Origin: Coemansia sp. RSA 922
Taxonomy: Eukaryota > Kickxellomycota > Kickxellomycetes > Kickxellales > Kickxellaceae
Assembly: GCA_027577415.1 (NCBI GenBank)
Contig: JANBQS010000674.1
Span: 1-13,703, forward strand
Length of the DNA stretch: 13,703 nucleotides
Direction of reading: 5' to 3'
Position numbers and translations under genes: made by a program
In this document: positions 7,667 to 13,703 of the stretch, one piece after another
Numbering within the stretch: the stretch's first letter is position 1
Layout of the letters: the number at the start of each line of letters is the position of its first letter
The notes under the pieces: model-generated
Databases searched by the model: none
Told to the model about the DNA's origin: nothing
What the model saw: only the letters and a program-made list of their open reading frames with translations

Positions 7667-9387
7667 ATGTGCGGGATCTCTGCGTTGCTTCTGGCAGACT
7701 CGTCGCAGGCGGCAGTCAGTGAGCTACTGGAGAGCTTGGGTCTTTTGCAGCACCGTGGCCAGGTAAGCATGGTCTTCGTTCCGCAGATGCGCACGTGCGC
7801 ATTGGTAGTCGCATCAATAGTTGTTTAAAACGCATTCTTAATGGCCTGTAGGATGCAGCGGGCATTGTTACGTGCGGGCACAAGGGAAGGCTGTTCCAGT
7901 GCAAGGGCAACGGCATGGTTCGCGATGTGTTTACTCCTCAGCGGCTGATGGCACTGGCGGGCAACATGGGCGTCGCTCATGGTAAGTTAGCCCAATGCAG
8001 CACAGATGGAGTCTGGGATGATCGTGGCGTACAAGGCAGCTGATAAGAGATGAGCCACTTTATATTTTGTTTTATTTTTTTTGTAGTGCGGTACCCGACG
8101 GCTGGCACGCCGGCAGACTCTGAGGCTCAACCGTTCTACGTCAACAGCCCGTATGGAATTGTCATGGCGCATAACGGCAACCTGACGAACGACAGCGAGC
8201 TGCGGCACTTTCTGGACTACGACGCGCACCGGCACATCAACACGGACTCTGACAGCGAGCTGCTCCTGAACATCTTTGCCAACAACCTGCAGAAGACCGG
8301 CAAGTTCCGCATCAACGAGCAAGACATCTTCTCTGCCGCCGCAGGCCTGTACGGCGAGTGCCGCGGAGCCTATGCGGTGGCTGCGATGCTGGCTGGATTC
8401 GGGATCATTGGGTTCCGCGACCCGCATGGCATCCGACCACTCGTGTTTGGGCGGCGCAAGTCGTCGACGGGGCCTGGATATGACTACATGTTTGCGTCGG
8501 AGAGCGTGGTGTTGGATGCGCTGGACTTTACTGACATCGAGGATGTGCAGCCAGGCGAGGTTGTTATTGTGTCCAAGACCGCTGTGACGCGGCGGCGGCT
8601 GGTGGTGGAGGAGCGTATCACGCCGTGTATCTTTGAGTACGTGTACTTTGCGCGCCCAGACTCGACCATTGACGGCATCCCCGTGTACAACGCGCGGCTG
8701 GACATGGGCGTGAAGCTGGCAAGCAAGGTGCGCCAGGCCCTGGGCGACTCTATGGACATTGACGTTGTCATCCCAGTGCCTGACACCAGCCGCGCCGCCG
8801 CGCTGCAGCTGTCGCATGAGCTGGGATTGCCGTATCGCGAGGGCTTCAACAAGAATCGCTATGTCGGCCGCACCTTCATCATGCCCGGCCAAGAGATGCG
8901 CCGCAAGAACGTGCGCCGCAAGCTCAACGCCATGCCCACCGAGTTCAAGGGCCTCAACGTGCTGCTTGTCGACGACTCTATTGTGCGCGGAACCACGTCG
9001 CAGGAGATCATCCAGATGGCTCGCGACGTCGGTGCTCGCAAGGTCTACTTTGCCTCGGCCGCCCCAGCCATCCGCTTCCCCAACGTCTATGGCATCGATA
9101 TGCCCTCCATCGACGAGCTGGTTGCCTCTGGCCGCTCTGACGATGACGTTGCGGGTGCTATTGGCGCCGACATGGTCTTTTTCCAGGACCTTGACGACCT
9201 TATTGCCTCGTGCCGCGCATTCAATCCGCGCATCGCGGCCTTTGACACCTCGGTCTTTGACGGCAAGTACGTGACTGGCGATGTCACTGCAGAGTACTTG
9301 CACAAGCTCGAGATGCGCCGCTCTGATGCCGCAAAGCAAAAGAAGCCTGGCGATGGCGAGGTCATTGGCCTGCACAACTACAAGTAG
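7667..9387 (+). CDS. ADE4: Amidophosphoribosyltransferase
   Basis: Three exons: join 7667-7762, 7852-7981, 8087-9387, giving 508 aa. Introns of 89 and 105 nt have GTAAGC/GTAAGT donors and TGTAG acceptors, phases 0 and 1. The enzyme makes 5-phosphoribosylamine from PRPP and glutamine, the committed step of purine synthesis, in the cytosol. The class II glutaminase domain begins MCGISALL; Cys2 becomes the N-terminal nucleophile after Met removal. Further glutaminase marks are LQHRGQDAAGI (across intron 1), VRYPTAGTP (across intron 2), HNGNLTN (104-110) and DPHGIRPLVFG. The phosphoribosyltransferase half has RYVGRTFI (333-340) and the PRPP motif VLLVDDSIVRGTTS (367-380). The protein is complete and typical. 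It is likely regulated by purine nucleotides, as in the family. It diverges from TPI1, and the LIM gene follows 320 bp downstream. Confidence 0.97.
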
Positions 9388-9401
9388 AATCTCTTTGACT
9401 C

Positions 9402-9407
9402 AATAAA
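9402..9407 (+). terminator. Poly(A) signal of ADE4
   Basis: Canonical AATAAA 15 nt past the ADE4 stop codon, followed within 40 nt by GT-rich sequence (CGTGACATGTCTTTTGCTGGTGTG). Confidence 0.5.
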
Positions 9408-9592
9408 CGGGACATGTATTCCAAGTTCAAGCACGCGTGACATGTCTTTTGCTGGTGTGCATATGCGAATCTCTCTCTTTGTCTTTTTTAGGCGTTTTGG
9501 CCATTGTCCCTGCCAATGTCGCATGTGCTGTCTCGGCTGCACTTTGCGAGTTAGCACCTTGCTTCGCAGTCCACACCCAGATCTCCTTTGCC

Positions 9593-9599
9593 TATAAAA
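9593..9599 (+). promoter_or_regulatory. TATA box of the LIM gene
   Basis: TATAAAA, 115 nt upstream of the ATG at 9708, with a long C/T-rich leader between. It also supports the choice of 9708 as the start, since the reading frame stays open further upstream but has no ATG there. Confidence 0.6.
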
Positions 9600-9707
9600 C
9601 CCCCCATCAAAACTCCCTCCCCTCCATCAGTGTGCCTTCCTTTCCTTTTTTCCCCACGCTTTGTTTTTTCTTTACCCCCTTCTTTCACCTGTTGTTCAAA
9701 TTTACAA

Positions 9708-10967
9708 ATGTCTGATTCAAAACCCCCGGCAAAGGTGACTGACGTGCTGGACTCGGACGATGACCAGTCGCTGGCCGAGGCCCTGCGCACAGGAGACCGC
9801 GACACTATTGAGGCTATTGTACAAAAGCTGACGGGCCAGCTAGAGTCACTCAAAATGGAAAGCATATCGTCGTCACGCGCTGCTGACTTTAGTCTCAGGC
9901 AAGCTGCAGCCACTAATCAGACCAGGCTAAACGAGCATCGTCGCATATCGTCGCTAGCTACCGCTATTAAGCCAGCCACGAGCGATGTAGAGGACGCCAG
10001 TAGTATGTCGCCAGCTGCTGTTGCTGCCGCAAAGAATCGCAGAAAGCGCGCTACTGTTGCCGTGGGTTTGTTGTCTGGTGCAGAAACCGGTATTGCTGCT
10101 GTCGTCTGTGCGTATTGTGGTCTGCCGCTTGACGAGGGCTCGGAGACTGCAACGAAGGCTACGCTTAATAGCGAGATCGGGTACTGCTGCTCCAACTGCG
10201 AGGGAATTCTCTCGGTTACGGCACCTGACGACCAACCGCCTCTAGTGGCCGCCGCCGCTACCCAACCCTTTTTCCATGACGCTGACAGCGATCCAGCGTT
10301 TATGGATGACACGACTGCTGCTGCCTCTGCTGTTGTTGCAGACACCAACGATTTGCTCCAAGGCGAACAAACCCTGGCATCGGAGAATGGATTGCGGAGA
10401 TCTACGGGTAATTGCGACCAGTGCCATGCGCCATTGGGCGAGGAGTACGTGAATGTACTGGGCCGCCGCTTTCACGTCACGCACTTTGCCTGCGAGGACT
10501 GTGGCATCCCGCTGTACGCCCTGGGAGGCTACTTGCAAGCCCCACATGGTGGTGAAAAGTTCTACTGCCAGCGCGACTACCTCCAGCGATTCTCTCCGTC
10601 GTGTCATGCGTGTAGCGTGCAAATCACATCGGGTGAAATGGCGGTGGCTCTTGGTCGCACTTACCACTCGGACTGCTTTGTGTGCTCTATATGCCAGTCC
10701 CCGTTTATTGGCGATGTCTGCTATGAGCATGATAGCCAGCCCCTATGCGAGTGGCATTGGTATATCCAGAACGGCCTGCTGTGTACTGAGTGTGGCGGTA
10801 TTATCAAGAACCAGTGCGTGCTGACTCGTGGCAAGAAATACCATCAGGTCTGTGCAGAGTCAAAGTACGGCGAGTCTGCCATTACTATCGAGGAAGCCCG
10901 TCGCCAGCTCAAGGCCGCAAAGTCCTCTGCTCCACAAGCTCTTGGCCCTGGCGTTCCGGCCGCTTAA
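9708..10967 (+). CDS. LIM-domain protein with two full and one half LIM
   Basis: Intronless gene of 419 aa starting MSDSKPPAKVTDVLDSDDD. LIM domains are double zinc fingers that bind proteins, often in actin, polarity or Rho-signalling complexes. Domain order: an acidic then helical N-terminal region (residues 1-75); a basic NRRKR patch (110-114); a CxxC pair (134/137) and CxxC pair (161/164) forming a possible zinc ribbon; LIM1 with C236, C239, H256, H259 and C262, C265, C287, D290; LIM2 with C299, C302, H320, C323 and C326, C329, C347, H350; and a third LIM that has only its first zinc site (C359, C362, H379, C382). It then ends with a short helical/alanine tail. The other frames downstream do not supply the missing half, so a frameshift is not evident. 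Paxillin-like or other fungal LIM scaffold is possible; no precise family is claimed. Confidence 0.88.
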   Translation: MSDSKPPAKVTDVLDSDDDQSLAEALRTGDRDTIEAIVQKLTGQLESLKMESISSSRAADFSLRQAAATNQTRLNEHRRISSLATAIKPATSDVEDASSMSPAAVAAAKNRRKRATVAVGLLSGAETGIAAVVCAYCGLPLDEGSETATKATLNSEIGYCCSNCEGILSVTAPDDQPPLVAAAATQPFFHDADSDPAFMDDTTAAASAVVADTNDLLQGEQTLASENGLRRSTGNCDQCHAPLGEEYVNVLGRRFHVTHFACEDCGIPLYALGGYLQAPHGGEKFYCQRDYLQRFSPSCHACSVQITSGEMAVALGRTYHSDCFVCSICQSPFIGDVCYEHDSQPLCEWHWYIQNGLLCTECGGIIKNQCVLTRGKKYHQVCAESKYGESAITIEEARRQLKAAKSSAPQALGPGVPAA

Positions 10968-11055
10968 ATCTAGGCTGTTTTGGTGTGTCCTTTTTCCTCT
11001 TCCTCCCCCCGTTACCTGTAAAATTATGAAGCTTATCTGTCAAAAAGCATGAACT

Positions 11056-11061
11056 AATAAA
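11056..11061 (+). terminator. Poly(A) signal of the LIM gene
   Basis: AATAAA 88 nt past the LIM stop codon, in an A/T-rich stretch. It lies only about 40 bp from the stop of the converging GPI-protein gene, so the two transcripts probably share 3' flanking sequence. Confidence 0.45.
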
Positions 11062-11099
11062 TTGAGTACATTCAACATTGACATACTACGATGGATTGT

Positions 11100-11528
11100 T
11101 TAAAAAAGGGCAGCAAGCATGCTGCCGAGAATGGCTACTACAAATGTAGCCGAGATCAGGCCGACTGGCAGTGGAGCTGCCGCCGAAGAGTGAGAGGAAG
11201 AGGAAGAGGACGGAAATGGACGACTCATCGATGATGTCGAGGATGAGAACGGATGAGTCAGGGTTCCCTCAGCCGATGGGATGGTGGCAGCGCTGATGAC
11301 AACCTTGGTGTCAGTCCGAGTCTGCGTCGTAGTCGTTGTAAACATGGGTCTAGGAGCAGGCAGAGGCTGGATAGCGGTGGTAGGGGTTACGCTCTGTCCA
11401 TTGCTCGGGGTTTGGCCGACAAAAAGGACTGATGCCAGCCACTCGTTATCGGTGCTGAAGGCGCTTATAGCAATACTCGTCAGCAATAGCAAGCACAGAA
11501 CAAGTCGAATAGTGATCATAGCGAGCAT
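11100..11528 (-). CDS. Secreted Ser/Thr-rich protein, probably GPI-anchored
   Basis: A 142-aa protein from the ATG at 11528-11526; a second in-frame ATG lies three codons later. The ORF stays open upstream to 11708, but a TATA box at 11651-11645 places transcription start inside that extension, so the shorter start is preferred. Features in order: a signal peptide (MLAMITIRLVLCLLLLTSIAIS, about 1-23); a short non-repetitive segment (24-40); a long Ser/Thr/Pro-rich stretch (about 45-117, including runs of Thr and Ser) suited to O-mannosylation; and a hydrophobic C-terminus (about 119-142, ending ILGSMLAALF) preceded by small residues, the pattern of a GPI-attachment signal. It has no cysteines after the signal peptide and no enzyme domain. 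It is probably a cell-wall or plasma-membrane surface protein. A single-pass membrane protein is the alternative. Confidence 0.7.
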   Translation of the reverse strand: MLAMITIRLVLCLLLLTSIAISAFSTDNEWLASVLFVGQTPSNGQSVTPTTAIQPLPAPRPMFTTTTTQTRTDTKVVISAATIPSAEGTLTHPFSSSTSSMSRPFPSSSSSSHSSAAAPLPVGLISATFVVAILGSMLAALF

Positions 11529-11644
11529 GTTTAAGTAGTACTTTGTCTGGGGGAAAGTTATTTGAAGTACGACAAAAAAGCAAAAGAGAAAATACGCCAG
11601 TGCTAGTTCTTCTACAGCTCGGATACGAGGCAGGCGACTGTCTT

Positions 11645-11651
11645 TTTTATA
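11645..11651 (-). promoter_or_regulatory. TATA box of the GPI-type protein gene
   Basis: Reads TATAAAA on the minus strand, 123 nt upstream of the ATG at 11528. It lies inside the open frame extension to 11708 and so argues against the longer protein. Confidence 0.5.
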
Positions 11652-11798
11652 CCATGGACGCAGACTCTCCAAAAATGTCGCCAAGAAAAATGATAGCGCA
11701 GACATCAAATGCTATCTAGCAAGAAGAAAAAGTACATTTACCACGCTTGGCTCCATCGATCAAATGTTGCCGAGCAAAGCTTGATGTGAATAATAAGC

Positions 11799-12411
11799 TC
11801 AAGAGTCGCTAAAGCGACCAGGCAAGATATCTGCGCCGTTGGATATGCGCCGCGGTGACGGCCATACGCACCATGTTACGCGGCCATGGAGCAAGCCCAG
11901 CGGGATCGGACCATAGACGCGCGAGTCAGTAGAATTGTTGTAGTTGTCTCCCTGGAGCCACACATGACCCTTTGGCACCAGCACGAACGCCGGATGCTTG
12001 CTTTTCGGGTCTACGCACACTGTGTCACCGGCCTCTGCTAATAGTCGTTTGACTGCTCGCCGTCCCGGGTCATACGGCGTTGTAAATGCCACTAGATCGC
12101 CAACCCGGAGCCGCTTGCGCCACCCAGGCAGCCGCTCGATCATCAGCATGTCGCCTGCCATGTTGAGCGTGGGCAGCATTGAGGGCCCATAGGACTACAA
12201 AAGATCCAAAAAGTGTGCTTAGTTGCCTGTGTTGTTGGATCTTACAGGATTATAATCAAGCTGGGCTATTACTTACCGGCGTTATCTCGCCTGCGTAGTC
12301 AAAGACTGTGTGTATAAAGCACGCAGTGGGAATGGCGCAGTAGAGGAACATCCGGGCCGAACTGGCTCCGTACTGTCGGAGCTTTGGACCAAACTGCGCA
12401 AACCGGGACAT
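11799..12411 (-). CDS. IMP1: Mitochondrial inner membrane protease subunit 1 (Imp1)
   Basis: Two exons on the minus strand, 12411-12277 and 12194-11799, giving 176 aa. The 82-nt intron (12276-12195) has a GTAAGT donor and a TTTTGTAG acceptor, phase 0. Splicing restores GEITPSYGPSMLPTLN, the Imp1 active-site block with Ser50. The general-base lysine is Lys94 in RRAVKRLLAEAGD. The S26 box GHVWLQGDNYNNSTDSRVYGP contains the NxxDSR signature typical of Imp1 and bacterial leader peptidase. A hydrophobic helix (about 21-36) anchors it in the inner membrane. An upstream in-frame ATG (12480) would add 23 residues, including a hydrophobic stretch; the shorter start fits family length better. It works as a heterodimer with Imp2, encoded about 11 kb away on the same strand. 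It cleaves intermembrane-space sorting signals, with substrates distinct from Imp2's. Confidence 0.93.
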
Positions 12412-12728
12412 TCTGGGATATAGCCGGGATAAAAAAAAGACAAGAGTGAGGAAGGATAACGCTAATCTATCCGCAGCCATCCGCTAGGAGCAGGGGACAA
12501 CCGCAGCTGCGCTTACTAATATCAGCATCAACATTGTGGGAAGCCAGGGCCAAATAGATTTTAGATACACGGGTAAATCTGTTTTTGGAGTGACATGCTA
12601 TCTCATGGAGCGGACCCAGTCGGCATATAAAGCCAACACATGCGCTCGTCCAATTCTATCAAGAAAACACACCACATCTTTTCTCTTTACTTTTTTTTAT
12701 TTGCTCTCTTCTGCTACAACTTCTAATC
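12412..12728. promoter_or_regulatory. Divergent promoter, IMP1 / NADP reductase
   Basis: A 317-bp region between two diverging start codons (the alternative longer IMP1 start lies inside it, at 12480). The reductase side has a TATA box and a pyrimidine-rich leader (about 12676-12720). No TATA-like element is seen on the IMP1 side. Confidence 0.55.
12626..12631 (+). promoter_or_regulatory. TATA box of the NADP reductase gene
   Basis: TATAAA, 103 nt upstream of the ATG at 12729, followed by a leader rich in C and T just before the start codon. Confidence 0.55.
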
Positions 12729-13703
12729 ATGTCCTCAACCAACACACGTGTCGTGCTGCGCGAATACGCGCCTGATGGTATCCACTCCCCGGACTGCTTC
12801 GCTATTGACGACAGCCAGCCAATTCCCGACGTCAAGACGCTAAATAAAGGACAAGTCCTGGTACAGGTTTCGGCGCTCTCGGTGGATCCACACCAGCGAC
12901 TCTTCATATCCCCGCCTCCCGAGAAGCCAACCATCAAATCTGCCTTTCGGTATCCACTTGGCCAGGCCATTTTTGGCATTGGCGTAGGGACGGTTGTTGA
13001 GTCAAAGAACGATGCGTTTGCCGTTGGCGACAAGGTGCGCAGCGAGAGCATGCCCTGGCAGGCGTACGCCATTCTTGGCGAAGACCAGCTTATAAAGCTG
13101 CCGACCAACGACAGCGACCTGAGCGACCACGTCGGCGTGTATGGAATGGCCGCATTCACTGCCTACCTGGGCACTATCTACGCTGGAAAGCCCGAGGCTG
13201 GCGAGACTATCATGATATCAGCGGCGTCTGGCGCTGTGGGACAAGTAGCCGTGCAGCTGGCTAAGGCTCGCGGACTGCGCGTGGTTGGCATGGCTGGGTC
13301 TGACGAAAAAGTCGAGCATGTCAGAAGCTTGGGTGCCGACGCCGTTATCAACTACAAGACCTGCGGTGACCTTAATGCTGCCATCGCAGAGGCGGTTCCC
13401 AATGGCATAGATATCTACTTTGATAACATCGGCGGCGAAATTCTTGATGCGGCACTGTTGAATCTAAACCCACTTGCTCGCGTGGTGCTATGTGGCTCCA
13501 TGTCTACATACGGCGCTGCTCAGTCCAAGATTCGCGGCATTACAAACTTGCCTAGTATCATTGTCAAGCAAGTGACCCTGCAGTGTATCTACTACTTGCC
13601 GCACTACGGTACACAACGCGAGACCAACTTTATTCAGGAGATGACGCAGCTGGTCGAACAGGGCAAGATGCAGTTTAGGGTCGACGAGCGCATTGGCCTT
13701 GAG
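12729..13703 (+). CDS. NADP-dependent medium-chain reductase (PTGR/LTB4DH-like), partial 3'
   Basis: Open from ATG 12729 to the window edge: 325 codons, no stop, no intron. The family is about 340-350 aa, so only the last 20 or so residues are missing. It belongs to the zinc-independent branch of the medium-chain dehydrogenase/reductase superfamily that reduces the C=C bond of enals and enones (leukotriene B4 dehydrogenase/prostaglandin reductase, bacterial CurA-like). Marks in order: GQVLVQVSALSVDPHQR (41-57); GVGTVVESKNDAFAVGDKV (85-103); YGMAAFTAYLG (138-148); the nucleotide-binding turn SAASGAVGQVAVQLAK (164-179); GADAVINYK (202-210), with Tyr209 near the cofactor; and GIDIYFDNIGGEILD (226-240). 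No zinc-binding cysteine set is present. A TATA box lies 103 nt upstream. A detoxifying role for reactive carbonyls is likely; the substrate is unknown. Confidence 0.93.
   Translation, partial: MSSTNTRVVLREYAPDGIHSPDCFAIDDSQPIPDVKTLNKGQVLVQVSALSVDPHQRLFISPPPEKPTIKSAFRYPLGQAIFGIGVGTVVESKNDAFAVGDKVRSESMPWQAYAILGEDQLIKLPTNDSDLSDHVGVYGMAAFTAYLGTIYAGKPEAGETIMISAASGAVGQVAVQLAKARGLRVVGMAGSDEKVEHVRSLGADAVINYKTCGDLNAAIAEAVPNGIDIYFDNIGGEILDAALLNLNPLARVVLCGSMSTYGAAQSKIRGITNLPSIIVKQVTLQCIYYLPHYGTQRETNFIQEMTQLVEQGKMQFRVDERIGLE

Larger units (their letters stand above)
9388..9707 (+). other. Intergenic: ADE4 3' end and LIM gene promoter
   Basis: A 320-bp gap between tandem genes. It holds an AATAAA for ADE4, then a TATA box and a CT-rich leader (about 9604-9690) before the LIM gene. 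No additional gene is seen. Confidence 0.6.

Noticed and set aside
7987..9375. A long 462-aa open frame on the minus strand opposite ADE4
   Set aside because: It is antisense to the third ADE4 exon, where high GC and codon bias remove stops. It has no domain resemblance and a composition typical of shadow frames.
11529..11708. N-terminal extension of the GPI-type protein (60 more residues)
   Set aside because: A TATA box lies inside the extension and the signal peptide begins only at the downstream Met, so the extension is likely untranslated leader and promoter.
12412..12480. A 23-residue N-terminal extension of Imp1 starting at 12480
   Set aside because: The added hydrophobic stretch is not a family feature, and the shorter form matches usual Imp1 length. 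It cannot be excluded without transcript ends.

Overview
This is a gene-dense nuclear segment from a fungus. It holds both subunits of the fungal/mitochondrial inner membrane protease and an eleven-gene layout with short gaps. It has short GT-AG introns, mostly with GTAAGT or GTAAGC donors, and GPI-anchored wall-type protein features. The divergence of several proteins from Dikarya versions, and the compact gene spacing, would fit an early-diverging lineage such as Kickxellales (Coemansia-like). That placement is an inference, not something the sequence proves. I see no mobile element, tRNA, rRNA or CRISPR array.

Left part (1-3351). A gene on the minus strand runs off the left edge. Only its first 27 codons are present, split by a 99-nt intron, and they carry a lysine/arginine-tryptophan motif of the kind found in splicing factors. 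Upstream of it on the same strand is IMP2, the second catalytic subunit of the mitochondrial inner membrane protease. A shared promoter gap follows, then a four-exon TBC-domain (Rab-GAP-like) gene on the plus strand.

Middle part (3352-7666). A small unrecognised 130-aa gene (+) converges on a Tda3-like FAD oxidoreductase (-). A WBP4-like U1-type zinc-finger protein (+) converges on triosephosphate isomerase (-), with 82 bp between their stop codons.

Right part (7667-13703). ADE4 (purine synthesis, three exons, +) is followed by a LIM-domain protein (+). Next come a secreted Ser/Thr-rich, probably GPI-anchored protein (-) and IMP1 (-, two exons), the partner of IMP2. A medium-chain NADP-dependent reductase (+) runs off the right edge.

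The genes are mostly unrelated housekeeping functions. Two functional echoes stand out. IMP1 and IMP2, which act as one heterodimer, lie about 11 kb apart on the same strand. Two splicing-related proteins (the left-edge fragment and the WBP4-like protein) also occur here. Five genes have a TATA-like box 93-123 nt before the start codon, while the others show none at that distance.
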